DNA from: Dehalococcoidales bacterium
GTDB lineage: Bacteria; Chloroflexota; Dehalococcoidia; Dehalococcoidales; Fen-1064
Length of the DNA: 64,000 bases
Direction: 5' to 3'
Assembly (NCBI GenBank): GCA_016783135.1
Contig: JADHXC010000006.1
Coordinates: forward strand, 1 to 64,000
In this document: positions 39,290 through 48,887 of the stretch, one piece after another
Layout: each line of letters begins with the position of its first letter
How positions within the stretch are numbered: the first letter of the stretch is position 1
Program-made: the position numbers and the translations under genes
The notes under the pieces: generated by a model
What the model was told of the DNA's origin: nothing
Database searches by the model: none
Seen by the model: only the letters and a program-made list of their open reading frames with translations

Positions 39290-39412
39290 AACCCTCCCCC
39301 TCGTTCCCCCTCCCTTTGATAAGGGAGGGGGGAGAAAAGGTAAGAGAGGCTACGCCTCTTCTGAGGGGCGCCCCCTCACCGTTTTGGGAAATCCAAAGGG
39401 GAGTCCCCCTTG
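39290..39412. repeat. Degenerate GC-rich hairpin repeat related to the MITE-like family
   Basis: ccccctccctttgataagggaggggg; gaggctacgcctcttctgaggggcgccccctc...aaaggggagtccccctt. Confidence 0.4.
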
Positions 39413-39430
39413 GAATCGGATTTCTGTGTC

Positions 39431-39461
39431 GTCATTCTGACGAAGGACTCCTCAGAATGAC
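39431..39461. repeat. Minimal REP-like palindrome
   Basis: GTCATTCTGA-cgaaggactcc-TCAGAATGAC, 10-bp perfect inverted repeat. Confidence 0.6.
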
Positions 39462-39513
39462 ATAGGCGGGGAACGCTCCACAGGGAACCGTACTTGCCTC
39501 AATTGCGGCACAG

Positions 39514-40203
39514 CTACTCCAGCAACGTCAGCACTTCCGTCAGTGACGACACCCTGGGGCCATCCCACTCCTCCTCGTTGATACGGGCCGCATCCGGCGT
39601 GTCCTCGTAGGGCACACGGATGAGAACAGGATGCATGCCAACACCTGCCGCACCCGTCAGCTCGTGGTTGCTACCATCACCGATATAGAGGCACTCTTCC
39701 GGCCTGACGGCAAGCTGCTCCGTTGCCAGCAGGTAGATGCGTGGGTCGGGCTTCTTCATGCCTACCGAAGAGGAGAACACGGTCACGTCAAACAGCGAGG
39801 CAAAGGCCGTGTCTTTCCAGACGATGGGAGTCTCGCTGGAGCAGTCGCTGATAAGGCCCGTCCTGTAGCCAGCCGATTTCAGGTGGGAAAGGACCTCTAC
39901 CGCATCGGGGCGCGGTACGATGGCGCGCCGCGTGTAGTCGGACCTGAGCCGGGCCGCCTGCTTCCTCTGTGGTTCCTCCGGACTCAGCCGCAGTTCCCGG
40001 CAAACGTGTTCTATACTGCCGTCCGGGCTGCTTATAATGCCCAGAGTACGCCGCTCGTCGGTGTCGAACCACAACCGGATGAAACCATCCCGTGGCACGC
40101 CGAGCGCAGAAGCCATCTCTACAAGCACGCTCTCGTATTCGCGCCGCGAGAAGTTGTCCACCAGTGTCCCGAAAAGGTCGAAGATTACGGCCCTGTATTT
40201 CAT
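39514..40203 (-). CDS. HAD-family hydrolase
   Basis: AVIFDLFGTLVDNFSRREYE, YRTGLISDCSSETP, CLYIGDGSNHELTGAAGVGMHPVLI. Confidence 0.9.
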   Translation of the reverse strand: MKYRAVIFDLFGTLVDNFSRREYESVLVEMASALGVPRDGFIRLWFDTDERRTLGIISSPDGSIEHVCRELRLSPEEPQRKQAARLRSDYTRRAIVPRPDAVEVLSHLKSAGYRTGLISDCSSETPIVWKDTAFASLFDVTVFSSSVGMKKPDPRIYLLATEQLAVRPEECLYIGDGSNHELTGAAGVGMHPVLIRVPYEDTPDAARINEEEWDGPRVSSLTEVLTLLE

Positions 40204-40207
40204 TCAG

Positions 40208-41068
40208 TCAACCCTCTGATGAATGCTCATCGAGCCACGCCTTCGCAATCTCCCCTCCCCTGTTCAGCACCTTCGCACCGGCAACGATAGATGCACGCCC
40301 GGCATCACTATCTGTGTACCCCGAAAGGTAGTACTCCCAGGCGTGCAGGTAGTAATCCGCATAGTCCTGCGCCAGGGTTTTTTCGCCCATTTTTCTCAGG
40401 AGGGACACCGCTTCGGTACGGTTGATACTCCAGGCTTCTTCCGTAGGCAGTCCCAGGATATGGAGCACACGCGGTCCGGTCGGGGAGACGCGCCATGACA
40501 TCAACCTCAGGGTCTGCCAGATGTATATAGCGGGCCTGTCCACAGCATGACCCGGTAGCCGTTTCTTAAGGAACTCCTCCTCCTCGAGCAGTCTCCTGGC
40601 GTCCGTACTCCTTATCCTGTCCGGGTTGCCGTAGTCCGGGGCGGGGGCTTCCTTCCCGTGAAGCACGGACACAGTGCTCCGGGGCGAAGGCACGTAGCCC
40701 TCATTGAGAAGAAGCCGGTTGAGTATGAGAAGCTGTGGCCTGGGTACGTGCAGCGGCTCAGGCACTTTCGAGAAGTACCGCTCCTCAACCCTCGACTGGA
40801 TGTGCACCGCCTGGTCGACCGACCCCAGGTGTTTCTCGATTGACGAATCGTCAGAGAAAAGGATGTGGATATCCACGTCGCTCAACTCCGGGACGTAGTC
40901 GAGTGGTGAGTCCCACTCCTTCAACACCGAGCCCTTGCAGTAGATGCCTAATATTTCGGAGTCCGGAATCTCCTCAAGGAGTACCTCAGTGAAGGCCTCA
41001 GCCATGCAGAAGGCTTCGGTTTTCAGGGCTTGCGGGTCATGGTAGTGGCTGCTCCACGATGTTGTCAT
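40208..41068 (-). CDS. Nucleotidyltransferase-like protein
   Basis: LGIYCKGSVLKEWDSPLDYVPELSDVDIHILF (GS...DxD pol-beta-type signature). Confidence 0.65.
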   Translation of the reverse strand: MTTSWSSHYHDPQALKTEAFCMAEAFTEVLLEEIPDSEILGIYCKGSVLKEWDSPLDYVPELSDVDIHILFSDDSSIEKHLGSVDQAVHIQSRVEERYFSKVPEPLHVPRPQLLILNRLLLNEGYVPSPRSTVSVLHGKEAPAPDYGNPDRIRSTDARRLLEEEEFLKKRLPGHAVDRPAIYIWQTLRLMSWRVSPTGPRVLHILGLPTEEAWSINRTEAVSLLRKMGEKTLAQDYADYYLHAWEYYLSGYTDSDAGRASIVAGAKVLNRGGEIAKAWLDEHSSEG

Positions 41069-42150
41069 TCCACAGTCGCCCCCGGCTCACAACGACTTCC
41101 CGTCTCAAGCCTGCTGCCCGCTGCCACGATAACATGGTCACCCAGCACCGAGTTGTCGATGCTGCTGCCGGATTCGAGACGACAGTTATTGGCCACCGCC
41201 GAGTTCCTCACAACCACTTTTTCTCCCAGCGACACCTGCCACCACAGCACAGAGTCCTCGACTACGCTGCCCTCGCCAATAGTGCAGCCGTCCCCGACAA
41301 CTACCGGCCCGACTAGCCTCGCCCGCGGCCCGACTGAGCAATCGTCGCCGATTATCGCCGGCCCCCTTATCTGTGCGGTGGGATGGATAGTGCACCGCTC
41401 ACCGGTGCGCACTTCCTCCGACGATGCCAGCGAGTGCCAGGTACTCCTGCCGCCAAGCAGGTCCCGGTGAAGCTGAAGATACTTCTCCGGAGTGCCCATG
41501 TCCATCCAGTACCCGGACGATGGATAGGCATACACCGGCTCACCGCCGTCCACCAGCAGCGGGAAGGTCTCCCGCTCGATGCTGACCTGTTGTTCCGGTG
41601 GTATCCGGGCCAGCACCTCCGGCTCAAGGACATAGGTGCCGGCGTTTATCATGTTTGTGGTTACCTGGCTCCAGTCCGGCTTCTCCAGGAAGCGCATAAC
41701 CCTGCCACGGACGTCGGTCTCAATCAGCCCGTAAGCAGTGGGGTCTTCCACCGGAGTCAGGGCAATCGTCGCCACCGCACCACGCTGTCGGTGAAGGTCC
41801 ACCATGGCAGTGATGTCCAGGTCCGTGAAGATGTCTCCGTTGAGCACCAGGAAGGCGTCGTCCAGGTACCTCTCAACATTCTTGATAGCTCCGGCGGTAC
41901 CCCGCGGGCTGTCCTCAATCACGTAGGTGACCCTTACCCCGAACCGGCTGCCGTCGCCGAGATAGTCTTCAATCGGCCCGGCGAGGTAGTGCTGCGCCAG
42001 GATAATGTCACTCACCCGGTGCCGGTGCAGATGGCGGAAAACGTGCTCCAGAAAGGGCGTATTGAGGATGGGGACCATCGCCTTGGGCGTATTGGTGGTT
42101 AGAGGACGGAGGCGGGTCGCCTGACCGCCCACCAGAATGACTGCCTTCAT
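41065..42150 (-). CDS. NDP-sugar pyrophosphorylase (nucleotidyltransferase with left-handed beta-helix C-terminus)
   Basis: MKAVILVGGQATRLRPLTTNTPKAMVPILNTPFLEHVFRHL. Confidence 0.93.
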   Translation of the reverse strand: MKAVILVGGQATRLRPLTTNTPKAMVPILNTPFLEHVFRHLHRHRVSDIILAQHYLAGPIEDYLGDGSRFGVRVTYVIEDSPRGTAGAIKNVERYLDDAFLVLNGDIFTDLDITAMVDLHRQRGAVATIALTPVEDPTAYGLIETDVRGRVMRFLEKPDWSQVTTNMINAGTYVLEPEVLARIPPEQQVSIERETFPLLVDGGEPVYAYPSSGYWMDMGTPEKYLQLHRDLLGGRSTWHSLASSEEVRTGERCTIHPTAQIRGPAIIGDDCSVGPRARLVGPVVVGDGCTIGEGSVVEDSVLWWQVSLGEKVVVRNSAVANNCRLESGSSIDNSVLGDHVIVAAGSRLETGSRCEPGATVE

Positions 42151-42254
42151 GGCACTCTCCGACCGTTGGTATCGTTCGCGTTGTTACCTGGATTCTACCA
42201 TAAAAGGATACTGAGGGTCGTGACAGGATGGTGGACCATGTCCAAGAGTCGAAT

Positions 42255-42989
42255 CTACCCACCGGTGCCCCGCCTCAGCGTAAGCGCCGCCAGGATTGAC
42301 GTCGCCACGGCAAAGCCGGCGAGCACCAGCATCTCCAAAGCAACATCCGCCAGGCTCTTTCCTAAGAGCATTATATCTCGCAGTCCGTCCACACCATACT
42401 TCAACGGGAGGAACCTGGCCAGCCACTGGAGGTACTCCGGCATCTGCTCCACCGGCCAGATAACACCGCAGAGGAATATCTGGGGAAACAGAATCAGGGG
42501 AATGAACTGGACCATCTGGAACTCATTCCGGGCGAATGTGGAAATGAAGATACCCAGATTTACTGCACCGGCTATGACCACAACCTGGAAGACGAATATC
42601 TGCCACAGGTCACCCGAATAGTGCACATCAAGTACGTAGATGGTGAAGAGTACTATAATCAATGTCTGGGTGAGAGCGAAGAGAAAGAAGCCAAAGAGGT
42701 ACCCCAGCACGATATCCAGACGCGACACGGGGGAAGCCATCAGCCGCTCCATGGTCCCCTGGGAGCGCTCCCGCAGGAAGCTGATGCCGGTGAGCAGGAA
42801 GCTGAAGAACAGGGCCAGTGTCGCCAGCAGCGCCGGGGCGATATAGTCCAGCACCTGCCCCTCGGGGAAGCTCAGGCCGATGAGCGTCATCACCACCAGG
42901 GGTACGGCAATAATCAATACAATCGTCCGCCGGTCCCTGATGAGCTGGCGGATGATTCTGGCGGCGATGGTGAATGCCAGACTAGGCAC
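42255..42989 (-). CDS. ABC-2 type transporter permease
   Basis: RDRRTIVLIIAVPLVVMTLIGLSFPEGQVLDYIAPALLATLALFF; GTG start 42989 overlaps the ATPase gene end. Confidence 0.88.
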   Translation of the reverse strand: MPSLAFTIAARIIRQLIRDRRTIVLIIAVPLVVMTLIGLSFPEGQVLDYIAPALLATLALFFSFLLTGISFLRERSQGTMERLMASPVSRLDIVLGYLFGFFLFALTQTLIIVLFTIYVLDVHYSGDLWQIFVFQVVVIAGAVNLGIFISTFARNEFQMVQFIPLILFPQIFLCGVIWPVEQMPEYLQWLARFLPLKYGVDGLRDIMLLGKSLADVALEMLVLAGFAVATSILAALTLRRGTGG

Positions 42990-43734
42990 TGTTTTCCTCC
43001 CGACTCCGAGCAAAGAACAGGAACGCGTCCTCCAGGGTATCCCGGTCGGCGCCACGTCTGAGCTCATCAGGTGTGCCCTGGGCGATTACCTTACCATCAC
43101 GGATGAAGGCGAGACGGTCACAGTGGGCAGCATCGTCCATGGTGTGGCTGGAGATGATGATTGTTACACCACGTCGGTTCAATTCGGCGAAGTGCTCCCA
43201 GAAGGTGGCCCTCAGTTCCGGGTCCAGCCCCACGGTGGGCTCGTCAAGGAAGAGCAGGGGCGGGTTGTGCACTATCGCACAGGCCAGGCTGACCCTCTGT
43301 CTCATGCCGCCGCTCAGTTTCACCACGGCATCATTACGGCGCGGCCACAGGTCGATGAGCCGAATAGCCTCTTCAACTCGTCGTGCCCGCTCGATGCGGC
43401 TGGTCATCCGGAAAATCCTGGCAAAGAAGTCCACATTCTGGCGGACAGATAGCTCGGAATAGAGGGAGTGCAACTGCGGCATGTAGCCCATGAGGTGGGC
43501 CGTTCTCCGCGAGGGTTTCTCGCCCAGTACCAGGATATTGCCTCGTTTTACCTTTATTAGCCCGACCAGCACCCGGATAAGCGTGGTCTTACCGGCACCG
43601 TTCGGCCCGAGCAGCCCGAAACTGATACCGGTCGGCACCTCCAGCGACAGGCCATCAAGCGCCTTTACGCTACCGTAGTTGAAGGACGCCTCCTTTACCT
43701 CAACGGACGGCCGGTCAGAGTTATTTTTCGCCAT
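42982..43734 (-). CDS. ABC transporter ATP-binding protein
   Basis: SFGLLGPNGAGKTTLIRVLVGL, LSGGMRQRVSLACAIVHNPPLLFLDEPTVGLDPE. Confidence 0.95.
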   Translation of the reverse strand: MAKNNSDRPSVEVKEASFNYGSVKALDGLSLEVPTGISFGLLGPNGAGKTTLIRVLVGLIKVKRGNILVLGEKPSRRTAHLMGYMPQLHSLYSELSVRQNVDFFARIFRMTSRIERARRVEEAIRLIDLWPRRNDAVVKLSGGMRQRVSLACAIVHNPPLLFLDEPTVGLDPELRATFWEHFAELNRRGVTIIISSHTMDDAAHCDRLAFIRDGKVIAQGTPDELRRGADRDTLEDAFLFFARSREENSA

Positions 43735-43839
43735 GGTCACTGTACATGATAGCAGAGTCGTGGTTAGTAGACTAATCAGGGGCATTTCCGCTAGAATTCG
43801 GGTGTCTGGCCGCAGCAGAACCAGACAACGCAGACTATT

Positions 43840-44424
43840 ATGAGACAACGAATAGCTAACCTGATGTCCAGAGTCCTTAATCCCTTCGTGGTCAGCCTGA
43901 CCGCCATCCTGCTACTCTCCTATAAATCTACTTCTACCGTACCTGATGCCCTGAAGTGGTCGGGCGTCATGGCAGCAGTCAGTGTGCTGCCGGTCTTCTT
44001 GATGGTTCTCAACCAGACGCGGAACGGCAAGCTCGACGGTATCCTCAATGCGACCCGCCGGCAGAGGAGTGGCATCTACCTGCTTTCGATTGCCTGCGCC
44101 GCTGTGGGGTATGTCATTCTCTTCTGGTGGCAGGCTCCGGCACTTCTTCAGGTTGCGTTTATCGGGGGATTCTCCAGCGCAGTCGTCTTCGCTGTGATAA
44201 ATCTCAGGTGGAAAATCAGCCTGCACACCGGCTTCGTCAGTGCACTGACGGTAGTGCTGGTGATGCTTTACGGTTGGGTAGCTACCGCAGCGGCAGCCCT
44301 TGTCCTGCTGACGGCGTGGTCAAGGATTGAGCTAAGACACCATTCGATTAAAGAGGTAACCGCCGGAGCCCTGCTCGGGGGGCTGATTGTGATTACCGTC
44401 TTCAAGGTCTCCGGCCTTTATTAG
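43840..44424 (+). CDS. PAP2-like integral membrane protein
   Basis: Multiple TM segments; SALTVVLVMLYGWVATAAAALVLLTAWSRIELRHHSIKEVTAGALLGG. Confidence 0.7.
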   Translation: MRQRIANLMSRVLNPFVVSLTAILLLSYKSTSTVPDALKWSGVMAAVSVLPVFLMVLNQTRNGKLDGILNATRRQRSGIYLLSIACAAVGYVILFWWQAPALLQVAFIGGFSSAVVFAVINLRWKISLHTGFVSALTVVLVMLYGWVATAAAALVLLTAWSRIELRHHSIKEVTAGALLGGLIVITVFKVSGLY

Positions 44425-44438
44425 GCGCAGCGTCGGTC

Positions 44439-45041
44439 CTATGCGGTCGTACCTGCTTGTCGCCTGATGATGTCCAGCACCTGGCCGGCATTCTTCGTGG
44501 AGAAGACGAACTCACGGAACCTGCCCGCCCTAAGGCTAAGAAGAACGCCCGGATAACCGACGACATTGTAGACAAGCCGCCATCCACCCTTGACCCTTGC
44601 CATGCGTATTCCCCAACCCGCGTAGGCGAACGCCGGAGACTCGTCCCGAGAACAGTCCTCGATATTACCCCAGAGCATCGTCCGCTTCAACATACCAAAA
44701 GCGACCGTTATCGACTGCGAGGTTAGCCTGATGGTCAGCTTCCGAAAATTCGTCACGAAGACACTCATAGCGGACAGGAAGACGAACATGACTATGTAGA
44801 AACAGTCCGGGGCCGGACGGCTACCGAGTGGACCGCCGGTAAGCTGCAGCACCAGCATGACCAGCATCAGCACTGCGAAAGCAGTAATTATGCCCGCCGC
44901 TATCAGGCCAAGCGGGAACGGTATCGTCTCTTCGTAGACAGCATCAGATGACACTCCGTGTATGCCTCCTGCCGTGATTTTCAGGTAATAGTGCCCTTGC
45001 GCGGGAAGTCCGGGTAGAACTGGACGTAATCGCCACCTCAC
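44439..45041 (-). CDS. Membrane protein with PH-like domain
   Basis: Two hydrophobic segments then RKLTIRLTSQSITVAFGMLKRTMLWGNIEDCSRDE; start approximate. Confidence 0.55.
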   Translation of the reverse strand: MRWRLRPVLPGLPAQGHYYLKITAGGIHGVSSDAVYEETIPFPLGLIAAGIITAFAVLMLVMLVLQLTGGPLGSRPAPDCFYIVMFVFLSAMSVFVTNFRKLTIRLTSQSITVAFGMLKRTMLWGNIEDCSRDESPAFAYAGWGIRMARVKGGWRLVYNVVGYPGVLLSLRAGRFREFVFSTKNAGQVLDIIRRQAGTTA

Positions 45042-45070
45042 GCATAAGGACTGACTCCCGATAAAACCAA

Positions 45071-45099
45071 CGACAGTGAGCCCTGAAGGCCCACTGTCG
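45071..45099 (-). terminator. Hairpin downstream of the NifU-like gene
   Basis: CGACAGTGaGCCctgaaGGCcCACTGTCG. Confidence 0.55.
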
Positions 45100-45219
45100 G
45101 GTCATGGACATATCGCCAGTCTCAACAGTCCCCCACATCCTTCCGGCCTGTCGGGTGTCGATAGCGCTAATGTCCTTATGATTCCCGTCCTTATGCAGGG
45201 GGAGGGTGGACTGTGCTGG

Positions 45220-45438
45220 CTATACGGCGACGACTTCTTTGAGTTCGGGTATCTGTTCCCGCAACACGCGCTCGATGCCGTTCCTCAGGGTCATGCTGGC
45301 CATCGGACAGCCGTCGCAGGCACCGGTCAGCTTCAGACTGACGATACCATCTTCGACATCCACCAGCACGACATCGCCGCCATCAGCCTGCAGGCTCGGT
45401 CGTATCTGCTCCAGAATAGTTTCTACCTTTTCTCGCAT
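45220..45438 (-). CDS. NifU C-terminal-domain Fe-S scaffold protein
   Basis: LEQIRPSLQADGGDVVLVDVEDGIVSLKLTGACDGCPMASMTLRNGIERVL. Confidence 0.93.
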   Translation of the reverse strand: MREKVETILEQIRPSLQADGGDVVLVDVEDGIVSLKLTGACDGCPMASMTLRNGIERVLREQIPELKEVVAV

Positions 45439-45619
45439 TTGTTACCTCCTCGTTGTCAAGATATGCCGGATATAAATTAGCTCCCCGGGTAGTCCTGCCG
45501 TTGCAGGAGAACCCTCAACCTGGTAGTATAGCCAACGGCCGGGTGCAGACTTGCATGGATAATCACGTGTATCGTAGAATAGGGTTAGTCTGCCGTTCAA
45601 GTATTATTTTACCAGATAA

Positions 45620-45692
45620 TCCTCAGTAGCTCAATTGGTAGAGCATGCGGCTGTTAACCGCAGGGTTCGTGGTTCGAGTCCACGCTGAGGAG
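45620..45692 (+). tRNA. tRNA-Asn(GTT), CCA encoded to 45695
   Basis: tcctcagtagctcaattggtagagcatgcggctgttaaccgcagggttcgtggttcgagtccacgctgaggag. Confidence 0.95.
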
Positions 45693-45743
45693 CCACAGCC
45701 TCAACCGCCTCATACCGGAAGAGCGCATCACCGTGCCGTCTGG

Positions 45744-45814
45744 CTGCCGAGCCAGGATTCGAACCTGGGCTAGAGGATCCAAAGTCCCCTGTGCTACCAC
45801 TACACAACTCGGCA
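45744..45814 (-). tRNA. tRNA-Gln(TTG)
   Basis: tgccgagttgtgtagtggtagcacaggggactttggatcctctagcccaggttcgaatcctggctcggcag. Confidence 0.93.
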
Positions 45815-45845
45815 TTTCTGTTCCGGAAGAGTGGCCGACGGCTGG

Positions 45846-45931
45846 TGCCGAAGGTCGGGCTCGAACCGACACGGAGGTTTCCCTCCAACAGTTTTTGAGA
45901 CTGCCGCGTCTGCCTATTCCGCCACTTCGGC
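45846..45931 (-). tRNA. tRNA-Leu(CAA)
   Basis: gccgaagtggcggaataggcagacgcggcagtctcaaaaactgttggagggaaacctccgtgtcggttcgagcccgaccttcggca, class II with variable arm. Confidence 0.93.
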
Positions 45932-45934
45932 TGG

Positions 45935-46007
45935 AGCGGAAGACGAGATTCGAACTCGCGACCTTCTCCTTGGCAAGGAGACGTTCTAGCCACTGAACTA
46001 CTTCCGC
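45935..46007 (-). tRNA. tRNA-Gly(GCC)
   Basis: gcggaagtagttcagtggctagaacgtctccttgccaaggagaaggtcgcgagttcgaatctcgtcttccgct. Confidence 0.95.
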
Positions 46008-46017
46008 ACATAGATTT

Positions 46018-46092
<75 letters not shown>

Positions 46093-46275
46093 AACAATGG
46101 TTATTGTAGCTTCTGTCCGCCGCAGGTGTCAAGAAAAAGTGCGACCCCGTAGTGGGGATTGACGACCAGGTGTCATGGATATACTATTAGTGGCAAAGCA
46201 ATGAGAGACTGGATGCCTCATGGTGAGTTGATATGAGAAATCCCGGCCCAGATAAGCACTGGCAGGAGGAGTACT

Positions 46276-47175
46276 ATGTTGACCGGAGCACATTTTCTTC
46301 TCACATATACCTGTTCTTTCGAATGTGACCACTGCTTCATATATTGCAGTCCGCAGGCAAAGGGGACTTTCACTCTTGACCAGATAAAGATGGTGATTGA
46401 GGAGTTTGTCAAGCTCGGAACAATAAAGCGGGTGTACTTCGAGGGTGGCGAACCATTTCTATTCTATCCGCTGATGGTTGAGGGCATCAGACTTGTTCGT
46501 GACAAGGGCTTCGAAGCAGGAATAGTAACAAACTCATACTGGGCAACAACAGATGAGGATGCCGAACTCTGGCTCAGGCCCCTGTGCAAATTGGGGATTT
46601 CCGACCTCAGTATAAGTGACGATTCATTTCATTCCGGTGATGACGAGGACAACCGGGCCAGGCATGCCCTAGCCGCAGCGGAAAGACTGGGCATGCCCTC
46701 TGGTAGTATCTCCATTGAGAGACCCAGAGCTGAAATGAGCCAGGACAAGGAGCAGGTCCAAGGCGAGCCTGTGGTCGGCGGCAGTACCATGTTCAGGGGC
46801 AGGGCGGTTGAGAAGCTGTCAGAAGGCCTTCCGACAAGATTCTGGCAGGAATTCACAGAATGCCCCTATGAAGACCTGAGAGAGCCGAAGAGAGTCCACC
46901 TTGACCCGTATGGCAATGTTCATCTGTGCCAGGGGCTATGCGCAGGCAACATGTGGCAGACTCCTCTTTCCGAGCTTGTAAAGACGTATGACTGTGATAC
47001 ACATCCAATCTGCAGACCATTAGTGGAAGGTGGCCCTGCCCTTCTGGCTACAGAATATGGGGTCAGGCATGATGATAGATACCTGGATGCCTGCCATCTC
47101 TGCTACACGCTACGATTAGCACTACTGGACAGGTTTCCGGAGTATCTTGCCCCAAGGCAGGTCTACGGTCTATGA
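46276..47175 (+). CDS. Radical SAM protein
   Basis: LLTYTCSFECDHCFIYC (CxxxCxxC), YFEGGEPFLFYPLM; Cys-rich C-terminus. Confidence 0.88.
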   Translation: MLTGAHFLLTYTCSFECDHCFIYCSPQAKGTFTLDQIKMVIEEFVKLGTIKRVYFEGGEPFLFYPLMVEGIRLVRDKGFEAGIVTNSYWATTDEDAELWLRPLCKLGISDLSISDDSFHSGDDEDNRARHALAAAERLGMPSGSISIERPRAEMSQDKEQVQGEPVVGGSTMFRGRAVEKLSEGLPTRFWQEFTECPYEDLREPKRVHLDPYGNVHLCQGLCAGNMWQTPLSELVKTYDCDTHPICRPLVEGGPALLATEYGVRHDDRYLDACHLCYTLRLALLDRFPEYLAPRQVYGL

Positions 47176-47307
47176 ACTGTCGAGTATATGCGACCCCATA
47201 ACTAACGGGCCGTGTATCCCTGACTTGAGGCATTTCCATACAGATACAATCTAATAAGGTTCCTTTGTCGTGACGCGTACCCGGTTGACACCTTTCCCTG
47301 ATTATGC

Positions 47308-48096
47308 TTAAGCGAGTAGTTCCCGCATACCCTCTCCCTGCTTTCGGCACCACTGGAAAATGGTCCCTGTATCCCAGCCGATGCAGAAGTGACGGATTCC
47401 CATTTCAACGAAAGGTTTTGCCTGTTCAAAGCTGCTTATCTCTACCCTGGGAACTACACCTTTTTTCAGCGCCATTTCTATCATGTCCTGGTGCGCTTTT
47501 TGCACTTCCGGGTCTCGGGCCTGTCCCGGCTTGCCAATGCTTATTGAGTAGTCGGCAGGGCCAAACTGGACCATATCCACGCCTTTGACAGACAATATCT
47601 CTTCCAGATTCTCCATGGCACCCTTTTTCTCAATCATGATGGCAATGACGACCTTGTTCATCCCCCTGGTCCATGCTTCCGCAGTGCTCCCGACTCCGTA
47701 ACCAGTACTTCGCCGCATACCGTAACCATGGATACCCCCGGCCTCAGGCGTTTCCGACCTGACGAAACGGACACACTCTCTGACATCGTCCGCAGAGCGG
47801 CAGTCAGTAAAGAGCACGTTCTGAATACCGGAATCGATTGCCCTGGCGGCAATAAATCCTCTCGTCTGCTCCTCCACCTTCATCATTGCGGACATATTGG
47901 GGAAGAGCTCAATAGCCCGACCAAAGTTATCCATTATCTCCAGACTGAAAGAAGAATATTCGCCAACATATTCAACATAATCAAAGGCACCGGAATAGCC
48001 AATTACTTCCACAATCCCCGGCCAGGTAGATAAAACATGGGTACCCAGGGTTGGTTTTCCCTCATTTAAGAGTTCTCTGAGCTTGTTATTCTTCAT
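47308..48096 (-). CDS. HpcH/HpaI-family aldolase
   Basis: LLNEGKPTLGTHVLSTWPGIVEVIGYSGAFDYVEYVGEYSSF, IMIEKKGAMENLEEILSVKGVDMVQFGPADYSISIG. Confidence 0.92.
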   Translation of the reverse strand: MKNNKLRELLNEGKPTLGTHVLSTWPGIVEVIGYSGAFDYVEYVGEYSSFSLEIMDNFGRAIELFPNMSAMMKVEEQTRGFIAARAIDSGIQNVLFTDCRSADDVRECVRFVRSETPEAGGIHGYGMRRSTGYGVGSTAEAWTRGMNKVVIAIMIEKKGAMENLEEILSVKGVDMVQFGPADYSISIGKPGQARDPEVQKAHQDMIEMALKKGVVPRVEISSFEQAKPFVEMGIRHFCIGWDTGTIFQWCRKQGEGMRELLA

Positions 48097-48178
48097 TTCT
48101 ACCTTCCTTTTCCTCTTTACCTGCGAGTAAACAACGCCTTTACTTCCTCTAAAAAGCCTCTGGTATTTCCGGGATAAT

Positions 48179-48886
48179 TTAACGAGATAACATTGCTAAT
48201 ACGTCTTCAGCACTCTTTAGAGCACCTACTCTTTTCATACTCTCTGCCTCGTTTTTGGCAAGTTCCGTTACATTTTTATAGACATCTACCAGCCTATCTG
48301 CCGGGAACTTACAGGCGCCATTCTCATCCATGTGAATTATCTCGCCAGGGGCAACATCCATCCCGGCAACTGAAACCGGTACATTTACAGCGTGGATTGC
48401 CATATCCCCGTGCCCCGGGGTGACACCACTCATGATGTACTGGAATTTCATTGGGCGTATTTCGTCAACATCTCTTGATGGTCCGTTGGTAATAACACCC
48501 ACCGCTCCGCAGGCTTTGAACATTGTCGTCATATTCCCCCCACACAGTCCTACTTTAGGCAGTATTTCCGGAGGGAAGTCTTGCCTGATTACGATGATTG
48601 ACGGTTTCCTGGATTTTGCTAAAGCTTCCACCAAATCTTTCATTGTTAATCCTTTGTAATTCGGGTCAGGCAGCGAATACACCACGGTTACTGCATAACC
48701 TACCCTTGCACCCAGCTCGGGATATATACAATGGACCGACTGGTCAGTATACCACTTTTGCTTCCACGGTTCGTAAAGACCGAGACAAAGGGGATTACTC
48801 GGATAGGTAGCTACAACATTTGTAATCGAAGGTGTATCGAATCCTTTTAACTTTTCCAGCATCTCTTGTTCTGACAATTCCGGCAT
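48179..48886 (-). CDS. RraA-family protein (aldolase/demethylmenaquinone methyltransferase-like)
   Basis: LGARVGYAVTVVYSLPD, VGLCGGNMTTMFKACGAVGVITNGPSRDVDEIRPM. Confidence 0.9.
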   Translation of the reverse strand: MPELSEQEMLEKLKGFDTPSITNVVATYPSNPLCLGLYEPWKQKWYTDQSVHCIYPELGARVGYAVTVVYSLPDPNYKGLTMKDLVEALAKSRKPSIIVIRQDFPPEILPKVGLCGGNMTTMFKACGAVGVITNGPSRDVDEIRPMKFQYIMSGVTPGHGDMAIHAVNVPVSVAGMDVAPGEIIHMDENGACKFPADRLVDVYKNVTELAKNEAESMKRVGALKSAEDVLAMLSR

Positions 48887-48887
48887 C

